Assembly: GCA_017450645.1 (NCBI GenBank)
Contig: JAFSTE010000004.1
Location: forward strand, 1-38,674
From: Eubacterium sp.
GTDB lineage: Bacteria; Bacillota; Clostridia; Oscillospirales; Acutalibacteraceae
Direction of reading: 5' to 3'
Length of the DNA: 38,674 nucleotides
In this document: piece by piece, positions 24,481-33,784 of the stretch
Numbering within the stretch: the first letter of the stretch is position 1
Layout: the number at the start of each line of letters is the position of its first letter
Notes under the pieces: model-generated
What the model was told of the DNA's origin: nothing
Database searches by the model: none
The model's input: the letters and a program-made list of their open reading frames with translations, nothing else
Program-made: the position numbers and the translations under genes

Positions 24481-24926
24481 CTTCAAAAGAAAGAGCAGCA
24501 TGGCGCGCAAAGGCAAACTCGCTTGAGCCGATTATCCAAATCGGTAAAGAAGGTATCAGCGACAATTTAATTGCTCAGATTGACGACACGCTTGACGTGC
24601 GCGAACTTTTAAAAATAAGAGTACATCTTGAAACAAGCCCCAAAACACCTAAAGAGCTTGCAAACGAGCTTGCAAGCGCACTCGGTGCCGAGGTTATTCA
24701 GGTAATCGGCGGAGTAATTGTGCTTTACCGCGAGGCGGACGAAGCCCGTATTATGGAAAAAAAGAAAAAGCGCGGCTCGGGCACAGCAAAAGCAACCGCT
24801 AAGAAAAAAGTCAAAATTAAGGGTATGCGAGCACGTCAGCGCGAAAAAGAAAGTAAAAACCCTTACGCAGTATACGACAGACCGCGTTATAAAAACGACC
24901 GCGACAAAAAGCAGGGCAGAAAGTAA
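24477..24926 (+). CDS. yhbY: YhbY-family RNA-binding protein
   Basis: A 149-residue protein with the CRS1-YhbY domain in the first ~95 residues (LEPIIQIGKEGISDNLIAQI; ELLKIRVH; GAEVIQVIGGVIVLYR). Family members associate with pre-50S particles. The extra C-terminal ~50 residues are lysine/arginine-rich and low complexity, probably a disordered RNA-binding tail. Overlaps rdgB by four bases and yqeK by one base. In most Firmicutes nadD follows yhbY; here yqeK follows directly. Confidence 0.92.
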   Translation: MTSKERAAWRAKANSLEPIIQIGKEGISDNLIAQIDDTLDVRELLKIRVHLETSPKTPKELANELASALGAEVIQVIGGVIVLYREADEARIMEKKKKRGSGTAKATAKKKVKIKGMRARQREKESKNPYAVYDRPRYKNDRDKKQGRK

Positions 24927-25498
24927 TGAACAGTAAAGAAGAATATATTGCACTGATTCAAAAACGCCTGTCGCCCTACCGTTTTAACCACAGTATGTGC
25001 GTTGCAAAAAAGGCAAAAGAGCTTGCACAAAAGCATGGCTTAGACGGGGATAAGGCTTACATTGCGGGCATACTGCACGATGTTACTAAAGAGGAGGACT
25101 ACGATATTCAGCGCGAACTTATTGAGCGCGAGGAAAAAATGACCCCTCTTGAAATTAATAATAAAAAGGTATATCATCAAATGAGCGGTGCTTCTTTTGT
25201 AAAGAATGTGCTGGGTATTGAAGACGAGGATATTATCGGCGGTATCCGTTATCATACCACGGGGCGCGAGAATATGACGCTCTTTGAAATGATAATCTAT
25301 CTCGCTGACTTTACGAGCGACGACAGAGATTACCCCGATGTTGATATAATGAGAAAAAAGACGGACGAAAACCTGCTTGACGGTATGCTGTATTCGCTGA
25401 GCTATACGATTACGAGCATAGTAAAGCAGGGCAGACAGATACATCCGGATACGATAAATTGTTACAATTATTGTTTGGCTTTAAGTGTTAAGCATTAA
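24926..25498 (+). CDS. yqeK: YqeK-type HD-domain Ap4A hydrolase
   Basis: HD-superfamily protein; characterised YqeK enzymes cut Ap4A symmetrically to two ADP. The 190 residues show RFNHSMCVAKKAKELA (first His), AGILHDVTKEEDY (HD pair), a further His region around KVYHQMSGA, and IRYHTTGRENMTLFEMIIYLADF, the expected metal and substrate residues. Overlaps the yhbY stop (TAATG). The last residues, about LSVKH, are read from a repeat (TAAGTGTTAAGCATTAAGCG). nadD, often fused or adjacent, is missing. Confidence 0.93.
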   Translation: MNSKEEYIALIQKRLSPYRFNHSMCVAKKAKELAQKHGLDGDKAYIAGILHDVTKEEDYDIQRELIEREEKMTPLEINNKKVYHQMSGASFVKNVLGIEDEDIIGGIRYHTTGRENMTLFEMIIYLADFTSDDRDYPDVDIMRKKTDENLLDGMLYSLSYTITSIVKQGRQIHPDTINCYNYCLALSVKH

Positions 25499-25603
25499 GC
25501 GTTAAGCTTGTGGATACTCGCTTCGCTCAGACAATTAAAATCAGGTGCGGACAGAGTCCGCCATAAAGCTTAAATCTTAAAACTCTGAGCTTAAAGCTAA
25601 CAG
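25486..25603. repeat. Mixed type C repeat between yqeK and rsfS
   Basis: TTAAG words, then GCTTGTGGATACTCGCTTCG, CTCAGACAATTAAAATCAGG, a GGTGCGGAC/GTCCGCC hairpin and further AAGCTTAAA words. It separates rsfS from yqeK by 117 bases. Confidence 0.65.
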
Positions 25604-25615
25604 AAAGGGAAATAA

Positions 25616-25978
25616 ATGGAAAATAACTATCTTGACATTGTAAAAACCGCTGTTAAGGCGATTGACTCAAAGCGCGGCAGCGAGATTGAGGTTATAAGAG
25701 TAAACGATATTACGGTGCTTACTGATTACTTTGTAATTGCCACCGCTACCTCTAATACTCAGCTTAAGGCGATTGCCGACGAGGTTGAGTATAAGCTCTC
25801 GGAGCAGGGAATAGAGCCGCATCATATCGAGGGTAAGGCATCCGACTGGATTTGTCTTGATTATATCGGTGTGGTAGTGCATATTCTTTATAAAGAGAGC
25901 CGCAGCTTTTACCAAATCGAGCGCCTTTGGGAAGACGGCGAAAAGGTAGAAATTGACGATTTGGTTATTAAAGAATGA
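25616..25978 (+). CDS. rsfS: Ribosome silencing factor RsfS
   Basis: Binds L14 on the 50S subunit and blocks subunit joining in poor conditions. The 120 residues have the family landmarks VNDITVLTDYFVIATATSNT, EGKASDWICLDY and VVHILYKESRSFYQIERLW. AAAGGG precedes the ATG. It follows yqeK as in most Firmicutes, although repeats separate the two here. Confidence 0.96.
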   Translation: MENNYLDIVKTAVKAIDSKRGSEIEVIRVNDITVLTDYFVIATATSNTQLKAIADEVEYKLSEQGIEPHHIEGKASDWICLDYIGVVVHILYKESRSFYQIERLWEDGEKVEIDDLVIKE

Positions 25979-26104
25979 ATAACAAATTGAGAATTGAGAA
26001 TTGAGAATTGAGAATTTATGGTCGCTTCGCTCCGATTAAATAATCAGGTGTGGACAGCGTCCACCCAAAATTCTGCATTTTCAATTCTACATTCTCCATT
26101 GTTT
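25979..26104. repeat. Type D repeats flanking a GTGGAC hairpin before leuS
   Basis: Four copies of ATTGAGAA (25985-26016) and a later set of complementary ATTCTnnATT words (26068-26100) flank GGTGTGGAC-agc-GTCCACCC. The two sets could pair over a distance. No T-box elements are seen. The in-frame extension of leuS across this stretch is not coding. Confidence 0.6.
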
Positions 26105-26119
26105 ACGGAGGAAACATAT

Positions 26120-28525
26120 ATGGACTATAATTTTAAAAAGATTGAGAAAAAGTGGCAGGACATCTGGGACGAAAAGGGCACTTTTAACGCTGTTGACGGC
26201 TCTGATAAAGAGAAGTTTTACGCTCTTGTAGAGTTCCCGTATCCGTCGGGCGCAGGTATGCATGTAGGTCATATCAAGGCGTATTCGGGCCTCGAGGTTG
26301 TATCGCGTAAACGCAGACTTCAGGGCTATAATGTGCTGTTCCCGATAGGCTTTGACGCTTACGGTCTGCCAACCGAAAACTATGCTATTAAAACGGGCAT
26401 CCATCCGCGTAAGGTTACGGATATGAATATCGAAAAGTTTACTTCTCAGCTTAAACGCGTAGGCTTTTCGTTCGACTGGAACAGAGTTATTGACACCACC
26501 GACGAGGACTACTATAAGTGGACTCAGTGGATTTTCCTTAAAATGTTTGAAAACGGTCTTGCTTTCCGCGACAAGACGCTTGTAAACTACTGCCCGTCGT
26601 GTAAGGTTGTACTCTCTAACGAGGACTCTCAGGGCGGCAAGTGCGACATCTGCCACAGCGATGTTGTACAAAAGTCAAAGGATGTTTGGTACCTTCGTAT
26701 AACCGAGTATGCCGACAAGCTCCTTGAAGGTCTTGAGGAGGTTGACTATCTGCCTAATGTTAAGCTTCAGCAGATTAACTGGATCGGTAAATCACGCGGC
26801 GCATTTGTAGATTTTGCTATCAACGAGGTGCCCGAGTCGCTCAGGATTTACACGACCCGTCCCGATACTCTCTTCGGCGTTACATTTATGGTTATCGCTC
26901 CCGAGCATCCGCTTATCGACGAGTATAAGGCTAAGATAGCCAACTTCTCGGACGTTGAGGATTACCGCAAGGAGTGCGCTAAAAAGACAGAATTTGAGCG
27001 CACGCAGCTCGTTAAGGATAAGACGGGCGTAAGACTTGACGGCATTACCGCTAAGAATCCCGTTAACGGTAAGGACATCCCGATTTATATTTCCGACTAT
27101 GTTATGATGGGCTACGGTACGGGCGCTATTATGGCTGTACCTGCTCACGACCAGCGTGACTGGGAATTTGCTAAGAAATTCGGCATAGATATTATTGAGG
27201 TAATCAAGGGCGGCGACATCACCGTTGAAGCGTACACAGGCGACGGCGAGATGGTTAACTCCGAGTTCCTCAACGGTCTTGATAATAAGAAGGACTCTAT
27301 CGCCAAGATGATTGACTTCCTCGAAGAGAAGGGCATCGGTGAGGCAGGCGTACAGTACAAGATGAAGGACTGGGCGTTCAACCGTCAGCGTTACTGGGGC
27401 GAGCCTATTCCGATTGTTCACTGTCCCGATTGCGGACTTGTTGCAGTGCCTTATGACGAGCTTCCGCTCAGACTGCCTGAGGTAGAAAATTTTGAGCCCG
27501 GTCAGGACGGCGAAAGCCCGCTTGCAAAGATTGACTCCTTTGTTAACTGCAAGTGCCCCAAGTGCGGCGGCGACGCTAAGCGCGAAACCGATACAATGCC
27601 TCAGTGGGCAGGCTCTTCGTGGTACTTCCTCAGATACATTGACCCGCATAATAACGAGGCGCTTGCCGATATGGATAAGCTCAGATACTGGGGACCCGTT
27701 GACTGGTACAACGGCGGTATGGAGCATGTTACACGCCATATGATTTATTCGCGCTTCTGGCATCGTTTCCTTTACGATATCGGCGTTGTTCCGTTTAAGG
27801 AGCCGTATCTTAAGAGAACTGCTCAGGGACTTATCTTAGGTCCCGACGGCGTTAAAATGAGTAAGTCGCGCGGTAATGTAATCGACCCGAACGAGGTTGT
27901 TGATGTTTACGGCGCAGATGTACTTCGTACCTATGTACTCTTTATGGGTGACTACGAGCAGGCGGCACCCTGGAGCGAGTCAAGCGTTAAGGGCTGCAAG
28001 AGATTTATCGACAGACTCTGGAAGCTTCAGGATATGCTTGAGGACGGTGACGAGTATTCGAGCGAGCTCTCAAGCGCTATGCATAAAACAATTAAAAAGG
28101 TGTCCGAGGACATCGAGGCTATGAAGTTCAACACCGCGGTTGCAGCGGTAATGACGCTTCTTAACCAGATTTACGACAAGGGCAGTATCAACCGCGCTGA
28201 ACTTCGCGACCTGCTTCTTATCGTAAATCCGTTTGCGCCTCACGTAACCGAGGAAATCTGGCAGCAGGCAGGCTTCGACGGTATGCTTAACGAGGCTTCG
28301 TGGCCGACCTTTGACGAGTCCAAGACTGTTGACGACACTGTAGAAATCGTGCTTCAGGTAATGGGCAAGGTAAGGTCAAGAGTTACTATCCCCGTTGATA
28401 TGCCTAAGGATGAGGTAATCGCACTCGCAAAAGAGGACGAAAAGATTAAGGAGCTCATCGACGGTAAGCAGATTAAGAAAGAAATCTATGTTCCCGGCAA
28501 GCTTGTTAATATAGTAGCCGTTTAA
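26120..28525 (+). CDS. leuS: Leucyl-tRNA synthetase
   Basis: Charges tRNA-Leu and edits mischarged products. With ATG 26120 the product is 801 residues starting MDYNFKKIEKKWQ; ACGGAGGAAA lies just upstream. The longer frame from 26018 reads through repeats and is rejected. The class I motifs are HVGH (48-51) and KMSKS (579-583). The CP1 editing domain contains YTTRPDTLFGVTFMV and AVPAHDQRDWEFA. Zinc-binding cysteine pairs appear at CPSCK and CPKCGG. The C-terminal anticodon region is complete. No T-box leader was found, unlike many Firmicute leuS genes. Confidence 0.96.
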   Translation: MDYNFKKIEKKWQDIWDEKGTFNAVDGSDKEKFYALVEFPYPSGAGMHVGHIKAYSGLEVVSRKRRLQGYNVLFPIGFDAYGLPTENYAIKTGIHPRKVTDMNIEKFTSQLKRVGFSFDWNRVIDTTDEDYYKWTQWIFLKMFENGLAFRDKTLVNYCPSCKVVLSNEDSQGGKCDICHSDVVQKSKDVWYLRITEYADKLLEGLEEVDYLPNVKLQQINWIGKSRGAFVDFAINEVPESLRIYTTRPDTLFGVTFMVIAPEHPLIDEYKAKIANFSDVEDYRKECAKKTEFERTQLVKDKTGVRLDGITAKNPVNGKDIPIYISDYVMMGYGTGAIMAVPAHDQRDWEFAKKFGIDIIEVIKGGDITVEAYTGDGEMVNSEFLNGLDNKKDSIAKMIDFLEEKGIGEAGVQYKMKDWAFNRQRYWGEPIPIVHCPDCGLVAVPYDELPLRLPEVENFEPGQDGESPLAKIDSFVNCKCPKCGGDAKRETDTMPQWAGSSWYFLRYIDPHNNEALADMDKLRYWGPVDWYNGGMEHVTRHMIYSRFWHRFLYDIGVVPFKEPYLKRTAQGLILGPDGVKMSKSRGNVIDPNEVVDVYGADVLRTYVLFMGDYEQAAPWSESSVKGCKRFIDRLWKLQDMLEDGDEYSSELSSAMHKTIKKVSEDIEAMKFNTAVAAVMTLLNQIYDKGSINRAELRDLLLIVNPFAPHVTEEIWQQAGFDGMLNEASWPTFDESKTVDDTVEIVLQVMGKVRSRVTIPVDMPKDEVIALAKEDEKIKELIDGKQIKKEIYVPGKLVNIVAV

Positions 28526-28542
28526 ATTATTAAACCTATTTG

Positions 28543-28589
28543 CCTCCCTTGCTAAAGGGAGGGGGACCGCTTGCGGTGGAGGGATGGTC
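28543..28589 (+). repeat. Interspersed repeat type A
   Basis: CCTCCCTT-gct-AAAGGGAGG, then CCGC-tt-GCGG, then GGAGGGATGGTC. It begins 18 bases after leuS. The strong hairpin could protect the transcript end, but no T-run follows. Confidence 0.85.
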
Positions 28590-28644
28590 GCTCTACTTAA
28601 CGAATACTAAAACCAAGCAATCATATTTACAACACATCTTAAAA

Positions 28645-28770
28645 GGCATTGACCACCCCTCAGTCACTTCGTGACAGCTCCTACAGGAGCCGTCCCTTTT
28701 GTCACCTGCGGTGACATTTCCCCACACTGTGGGGAATCACCCCTTGGCAGGGGCGCCAAATCAGTTACTC
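28645..28770. repeat. Interspersed modular hairpin repeat, type B copy 3
   Basis: Hairpins in order: GTCAC-ttc-GTGAC (28663-28675), GCTCCT/AGGAGC (28677-28690), GTCACC-tgc-GGTGAC (28701-28715), CCCCAC-act-GTGGGG (28720-28734) and CCCC/GGGG (28740-28753). With the type A copy and linker before it, this makes a composite of about 230 bp; the same A-linker-B order occurs at 37517-37651 and inverted at 16313-16515. Confidence 0.82.
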
Positions 28771-28803
28771 GCTTATAGCTCAAACAATTTGAAAGGAAAA
28801 ACA

Positions 28804-29421
28804 ATGAAAGTATTACTATTAAACGGCTCGCCCAGAAAAAATTCCAATACCGGTATTGCACTTGACGAGATGGTTAAAATTTTTAACGAAAACGGTGTAG
28901 AAACCGAGGTTGTTCAAATCGGCAACAAAAACATTCGCGGCTGTATGGCTTGCGGCGGATGCAACAAGCTCGGCAAATGCGTTATCGACGACGTTGTAAA
29001 CGAGCTCGCCCCGAAGTTTGAGGAGGCTGACGGTCTTGTCGTTGCAAGCCCCGTGTATTATGCTTCTGCAAACGCAACGCTTATTGCGGTGCTTGACAGG
29101 CTCTTTTTCTCGGCAAAGTTTAACAAGACGATGAAGGTCGGCGCAAGCGTTGTCTGCGCCAGAAGGGGAGGGCTTTCCGCAACCTTTGACGAGCTGAATA
29201 AGTACTTTACAATTTCGGGTATGCCCGTTGCCTCCAGCGCTTACTGGAACAGTATCCACGGCGGCGCACCGGGTGAGGCTCAGCAGGACGCCGAGGGACT
29301 TCACACAATGCGCCAGCTTGCGCGCAATATGACGTTCCTGATGAAGTCGATTGCCCTTGGCAAAGAAAAATACGGCGACCCCGAAGTCGAGCCGAAACAG
29401 TTTACGAACTTTATAAGATAA
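28804..29421 (+). CDS. Flavodoxin-fold NAD(P)H-dependent FMN reductase/iron-sulfur flavoprotein-like
   Basis: A 205-residue flavodoxin-like protein. MKVLLLNGSPRKNSNTG is the FMN phosphate loop; SPVYYASANATL is the second flavin loop. A cysteine group, CMACGGCNKLGKC around residues 47-59, resembles the cluster-binding or redox cysteine site of iron-sulfur flavoproteins. The substrate is unknown; quinone, nitro or flavin reduction are all possible. ATG 28804 is chosen because AAAGGAAAA lies just before it; the longer frame starts inside the type B repeat. Single gene with its own terminator. Confidence 0.87.
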   Translation: MKVLLLNGSPRKNSNTGIALDEMVKIFNENGVETEVVQIGNKNIRGCMACGGCNKLGKCVIDDVVNELAPKFEEADGLVVASPVYYASANATLIAVLDRLFFSAKFNKTMKVGASVVCARRGGLSATFDELNKYFTISGMPVASSAYWNSIHGGAPGEAQQDAEGLHTMRQLARNMTFLMKSIALGKEKYGDPEVEPKQFTNFIR

Positions 29422-29447
29422 AAAAAGAGCCGTCCGGCTCTTTTTTT
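29421..29447 (+). terminator. Intrinsic terminator after the FMN reductase gene
   Basis: AAAAAAGAGCC-gtcc-GGCTCTTTTTTT, starting at the stop codon of the gene. Confidence 0.92.
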
Positions 29448-29509
29448 ATCGACTATGAGCTCAGAGCTGTGAGCTATGAGCTTGTGGTTACTCACTGCGC
29501 TCGGACAAT
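29448..29509. repeat. AGCT-rich interspersed repeat, type C copy
   Basis: GACTATGAGCTCAGAGCTGTG, GAGCTATGAGCTTG, then GGTTACTCACTGCGCTCGG and ACAATTAT. It closely matches 14381-14440. Confidence 0.7.
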
Positions 29510-29598
29510 TATGACCGGGATGACCAGGGTAAATATAGGTTTTTATATATTTTATTTTTTTCAAATATTATATATTTAGTCTGGTCACTCTGGTCATA
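29510..29598. repeat. Long AT-looped stem-loop 1 upstream of rpoB
   Basis: Left arm TATGACCGGGATGACCAG (29510-29527) pairs with CTGGTCACTCTGGTCATA (29581-29598): 15 Watson-Crick pairs and two wobbles of 18. Each arm is itself a direct repeat of TGACC. The 53-base loop is almost pure A/T. It is paired in layout with stem-loop 2. Confidence 0.85.
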
Positions 29599-29616
29599 TT
29601 GTATTTTTATAGTATA

Positions 29617-29704
29617 TGTTCCGGATGTTCCACACTAAAATAGGTTTTTTTATATTTTTATTTTTTTTAGAAAACTATGTATTTTGTTTGGAACATGTGG
29701 AACA
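29617..29704. repeat. Long AT-looped stem-loop 2 upstream of rpoB
   Basis: Left arm TGTTCCGGATGTTCCACA (29617-29634) pairs with TTTGGAACATGTGGAACA (29687-29704): 15 of 18 pairs plus a wobble. Each arm repeats TGTTCC. The 52-base loop resembles that of stem-loop 1 (shared ATAGGTTTTT and TATATTTTTATTTTTTTT-like segments), although the arms differ. The spacing between the two elements is 18 bases. The 120 bases after it hold nothing recognisable before the rpoB promoter. Confidence 0.85.
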
Positions 29705-29824
29705 CTTTTATTTTTTATATAAAAAACAGGGGATTTAACGCTGATATTGCGCTATATTTAGGGAACACCCGACGCCGTTGTTAAAAAAGTTTTGCCTTTT
29801 GGTAAAATTTAATAAAAAATTATG

Positions 29825-29853
29825 TTGACTTATCAGTCTTTATAGTATATACT
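29825..29853 (+). promoter_or_regulatory. Sigma-A promoter of rpoB-rpoC
   Basis: TTGACT (29825-29830), a 17-base spacer and TATACT (29848-29853). It predicts a 5' leader of about 140 bases. Confidence 0.85.
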
Positions 29854-29885
29854 GTTTACCACGATTAAAATGGAATTATCTGCCC

Positions 29886-29906
29886 TTATGGCACTTTTTG
29901 CCATAA
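29886..29906 (+). promoter_or_regulatory. Hairpin in the rpoB leader
   Basis: TTATGGCA-cttttt-GCCATAA-type palindrome with 8 perfect pairs (29886-29893 with 29899-29906). It is not followed by a T-run. It may be an RNA stability or protein-binding element. Confidence 0.55.
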
Positions 29907-30001
29907 TTTCGGAAACAAAAAATTTACAATTTTTCCGTCCGATCGGCGCATAAAATTCCTAATTTTAAACGAAATAAGCTAAGAAACGGAGTGAAACCTT
30001 T

Positions 30002-33000
30002 ATGGTAAATGTGAAGGATGTTCAGCTCGGCACAACCACACGAAAAAGCTTTGCAAAAATCAACGAGGTTATGCAGATGCCTAACCTTATTGAAGTGCAG
30101 AAAAAATCGTATCAGTGGTTCCTTGACGAAGGTCTTAAGGAGGTATTCCGCGACATCGGCTCTATCACCGATTACACCGGCAATCTTGTGCTTGACTTCA
30201 TCGACTACTCAATGGACGACGAACCGAAGTATTCGATTATGCAGTGCAAGGCGAGGGATACCACCTACGCTAAACCCCTTAAGGTAACGGCAAGACTGCA
30301 GAATAAGGAAACGGGCGAGGTTAAGGAAAACACAATCTTTATGGGTGATTTTCCGCTTATGACCGAAGCCGGCACCTTTGTAATCAACGGTGCGGAGAGA
30401 TGTATCGTATCTCAGCTCGTCAGAAGCCCGGGCGTATATTATCATATGGAGCATGACAAGACCGGTAAGGAGCTTTACACCAATACCGTAATTCCTAACC
30501 GCGGCGCATGGCTCGAGTATGAAACCGACGCTAACGACCTGTTCTACGTAAGAATCGACAAGAACAGAAAGATATTTATCACTACCTTCCTTCGTTCCCT
30601 CGGTCTTTCCACCGATGAGCAGATTAGAGAGTTCTTCGGCGACGACGAGAGAATCGAGGCAACGATTGAAAAGGATACTACCAAGAATCAGGAGGAGGCA
30701 CTTCTTGAGGTTTACAAGAAGCTTCGTCCCGGCGAGCCGCCTACGCTCGAAACAGCTCAGGCTCACCTTGACGGCCTTTTCTTCGACGCTCACCGTTACG
30801 ACCTTTCGAGAGTCGGCAGATACAAGTATAACAAAAAGCTTGGTATTGCTGACAGACTTACGGGTCAGGTTGTATCTCAGCCTGTTGTATCACCTCTTGG
30901 CGAGGTGCTCGCAGACGAGGGCGAAAAGATTTCTGCCCAGAGAGCTAAGGAAATCGAGAATGCAGGTGTTATGTTTGCGTTCGTTCGTCTTGAAACAGGC
31001 GAAGAGGTTAAAATCGTATCAAACGGTATGGTTGATATCGAGAATTTCGTAGATGTTGACAAGAAGGCGCTCGGCATTAACGAGAAGGTGTCATACGCTG
31101 TTCTTTCCGAAATACTTGACAAATGCGGCGACGACAAGGCTGCACTTGAAGAGGAAATAAGAATTAAGCACGACGACCTTATTCCTAACCACATTATCGT
31201 TGACGATATTTTTGCAACCGTATCTTACCTTTGCAACCTTGCTAAAGGCGTTGGTACTACCGACGATATCGACCACCTCGGTAACCGTCGTATCCGCGCA
31301 GTAGGCGAGCTCCTGCAAAATCAGTTCAGAATCGGTTTCACCAGAATGGAGCGCGTTATCCGCGAGCGTATGACGCTTCAGGCTCAGGATGACGAGGAGG
31401 CTATCACTCCGCAGGCTCTTATCAATATCAGACCTGTAGTTGCTGCAATTCGCGAGTTCTTCGGTTCATCACCGCTGTCGCAGTTTATGGACCAGAACAA
31501 CCCGCTTGCAGAGCTTACGCACAAGAGGCGTCTTTCGGCGCTCGGTCCCGGCGGTCTTTCGCGTGACCGTGCAGGCTTCGAGGTTCGTGACGTACATTAT
31601 ACTCACTACGGAAGAATGTGTCCTATCGAGACACCTGAAGGACCTAACATCGGTCTTATTTCGTACCTCGCTTGCTACAGCCGTCTTAACGAGTACGGTT
31701 TCATTGAAGCTCCGTACCGTAAGATTGATAAAGAAACCGGCGTCGTAACCGACGAGGTTGTTTATATGACAGCCGATATGGAGGACGAGTTCGTTGTAGC
31801 ACAGGCTAACGAGCCGCTTGATGAAAACGGCAGATTTGCAAACAACAGAGTTACCTGCCGTTACCGCGACGAGTTCCTCACCAAGTCACCCGACGAGGTT
31901 GACTATATGGACGTATCGCCTAAGATGGTTGTATCCGTCGCAACGGCGATGATTCCGTTCCTCGAAAACGACGACGCAAACCGTGCTCTTATGGGTGCTA
32001 ACATGCAGCGTCAGGCTGTTCCGCTTCTTAAGACGGAAGCTCCCGTTGTCGGCACAGGTATGGAATACAAGGCTGCTTACGACTCAGGCGTTGTAGTTGT
32101 TGCTCAGCGCGGCGGTAAGGTTGTTGCTCTTGACGCTGACACTATCGAGATTCAGACTAAGGACGGCAGCATTGACAAGTACGAGCTTACAAAGTTTGCC
32201 GGCTCTAACCAGGGCACCTGCATTAACCAGAGACCTATCGTATCACTCCATCAGGAGATTATCGACGGACAGGTTATCGCGGACGGTCCTGCAACACAGG
32301 GCGGCGAAATCTCGCTCGGTAAGAACGCTCTTATCGGCTTTATGACCTGGGAGGGTTATAACTACGAGGACGCTGTTCTTATTAATGAAAAAATAGTACG
32401 CGACGATGTATATACTTCTATCCATATTATAGAACACGACCAGGAGGCTCGCGATACTAAGCTCGGCCCCGAGGAAATCACAAGGGATATCCCGAATGTT
32501 CCCGAGGACGCGCTTAAGGACCTCGACGAGGACGGTATTATCCGTATCGGCGCTGAGGTTAAGAGCGGCGACATCCTTGTCGGCAAGGTAACGCCTAAGG
32601 GCGAAACCGAGCTTACAAGCGAAGAAAGACTCCTTCGTGCAATCTTCGGCGAGAAGGCGAGGGAAGTCAGAGATACTTCGCTTAAGGTGCCTCACGGTGA
32701 GTACGGTATCGTTGTTGATGTCAAGGTATTCACAAGGGCTAACAGCGACGAGCTCGGCCCCGGCGTCAACAAGGTAGTAAGAGTATATATCGCACAGAAG
32801 AGAAAGATTCAGGCAGGCGACAAGATGGCAGGTCGTCACGGTAACAAGGGTGTTGTATCCCGTGTACTTCCTCAGGAGGATATGCCATTCCTTCCCGATG
32901 GCAGACCGCTTGACATCGTGCTTAATCCTCTGGGCGTACCTTCCCGTATGAACATCGGTCAGGTGCTCGAGGTACATCTCGGCTACGCTGCTAAGGCGCT

Positions 33001-33745
33001 CGGCTGGAAGATGATGACTCCTGTATTCGACGGCGCACACGAGGAGGATATCCGCGAGTGCTTAAAGCTTGCAGATATCGGTTACTATATTGACGAAAAC
33101 GGCAACAAGGTATTTGACGGTAAGACTCAGCTTATCGACGGCAGAACGGGCGAACCGTTTGATAACCGTGTAACAGTTGGTTATATGTATTACCTTAAGC
33201 TTCATCACCTTGTTGACGACAAGATGCACGCAAGGTCAACCGGACCGTACAGCCTTGTAACCCAGCAGCCGCTCGGCGGTAAGGCTCAGTTCGGTGGTCA
33301 GCGTTTCGGTGAGATGGAGGTTTGGGCGCTCGAAGCATACGGCGCAGCTTACACCCTTCAGGAAATTATCACCGTTAAGTCTGACGATGTTGTGGGCAGA
33401 GTTAACACATACGAATCAATCGTTAAGGGCGAAAATATTCCGCCTGCAGGTATTCCTGAGGCATTTAAGGTACTCTTTAAAGAGTTCCAGGCACTCGGTC
33501 TTGACACCCGACTTTATGATAAGCAGGGCGAAGAGATTGAGCTTAAGCAGGAGCTTGACGACGACGGTATTCAGCCTATTGACGAAAGCGCGTTCACCGA
33601 GGTCAACGATTTTGATAACGACACAGAGGGTTACGGATTTGTTGACGCAGAGGACGGTGACGAGGAAGCAGGTCAGGAGGACGACCTCTTTGCAAGCTTT
33701 GCAGACGCTTTTGCAGCGAGCGAAGATGACGACGAGGATTTCTAA
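30002..33745 (+). CDS. rpoB: RNA polymerase beta subunit
   Basis: The 1247 residues show the full beta-subunit pattern. The rifampicin pocket reads [19 protein letters not shown] then LSALGPGGL. The residues matching E. coli Asp516, His526 and Ser531 are Asp497, His507 and Ser512, all wild type. [11 protein letters not shown] (catalytic-centre contact) and the C-terminal [19 protein letters not shown] clamp segment are present. The last ~55 residues are a strongly acidic tail rich in Asp/Glu. GGAG lies 10 bases before the ATG. It forms an operon with rpoC. rplJ-rplL, usually just upstream in Firmicutes, are not here. Confidence 0.98.
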   Translation: MVNVKDVQLGTTTRKSFAKINEVMQMPNLIEVQKKSYQWFLDEGLKEVFRDIGSITDYTGNLVLDFIDYSMDDEPKYSIMQCKARDTTYAKPLKVTARLQNKETGEVKENTIFMGDFPLMTEAGTFVINGAERCIVSQLVRSPGVYYHMEHDKTGKELYTNTVIPNRGAWLEYETDANDLFYVRIDKNRKIFITTFLRSLGLSTDEQIREFFGDDERIEATIEKDTTKNQEEALLEVYKKLRPGEPPTLETAQAHLDGLFFDAHRYDLSRVGRYKYNKKLGIADRLTGQVVSQPVVSPLGEVLADEGEKISAQRAKEIENAGVMFAFVRLETGEEVKIVSNGMVDIENFVDVDKKALGINEKVSYAVLSEILDKCGDDKAALEEEIRIKHDDLIPNHIIVDDIFATVSYLCNLAKGVGTTDDIDHLGNRRIRAVGELLQNQFRIGFTRMERVIRERMTLQAQDDEEAITPQALINIRPVVAAIREFFGSSPLSQFMDQNNPLAELTHKRRLSALGPGGLSRDRAGFEVRDVHYTHYGRMCPIETPEGPNIGLISYLACYSRLNEYGFIEAPYRKIDKETGVVTDEVVYMTADMEDEFVVAQANEPLDENGRFANNRVTCRYRDEFLTKSPDEVDYMDVSPKMVVSVATAMIPFLENDDANRALMGANMQRQAVPLLKTEAPVVGTGMEYKAAYDSGVVVVAQRGGKVVALDADTIEIQTKDGSIDKYELTKFAGSNQGTCINQRPIVSLHQEIIDGQVIADGPATQGGEISLGKNALIGFMTWEGYNYEDAVLINEKIVRDDVYTSIHIIEHDQEARDTKLGPEEITRDIPNVPEDALKDLDEDGIIRIGAEVKSGDILVGKVTPKGETELTSEERLLRAIFGEKAREVRDTSLKVPHGEYGIVVDVKVFTRANSDELGPGVNKVVRVYIAQKRKIQAGDKMAGRHGNKGVVSRVLPQEDMPFLPDGRPLDIVLNPLGVPSRMNIGQVLEVHLGYAAKALGWKMMTPVFDGAHEEDIRECLKLADIGYYIDENGNKVFDGKTQLIDGRTGEPFDNRVTVGYMYYLKLHHLVDDKMHARSTGPYSLVTQQPLGGKAQFGGQRFGEMEVWALEAYGAAYTLQEIITVKSDDVVGRVNTYESIVKGENIPPAGIPEAFKVLFKEFQALGLDTRLYDKQGEEIELKQELDDDGIQPIDESAFTEVNDFDNDTEGYGFVDAEDGDEEAGQEDDLFASFADAFAASEDDDEDF

Positions 33746-33784
33746 TCCCACCTGATTAAAAATAACGAAAAGGAGTGCTTCCAT

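Noticed and set aside
25979-26119. T-box riboswitch before leuS
   Set aside because: No specifier loop, T-box consensus or terminator is seen in the 141-base gap, which is made of repeats.
26792-27763. Long minus-strand ORF (323 codons) inside leuS
   Set aside because: It is antisense to well conserved leuS sequence with codon bias on the + strand; no recognisable domain. Similar antisense frames in plsX and rpoB were dropped for the same reason.
28543-28589. Type A repeat as the leuS terminator
   Set aside because: The hairpin is strong, but G-rich sequence rather than a T-run follows it.
31481-31540. Rifampicin resistance mutation in rpoB
   Set aside because: The residues matching Asp516, His526 and Ser531 are all wild type.
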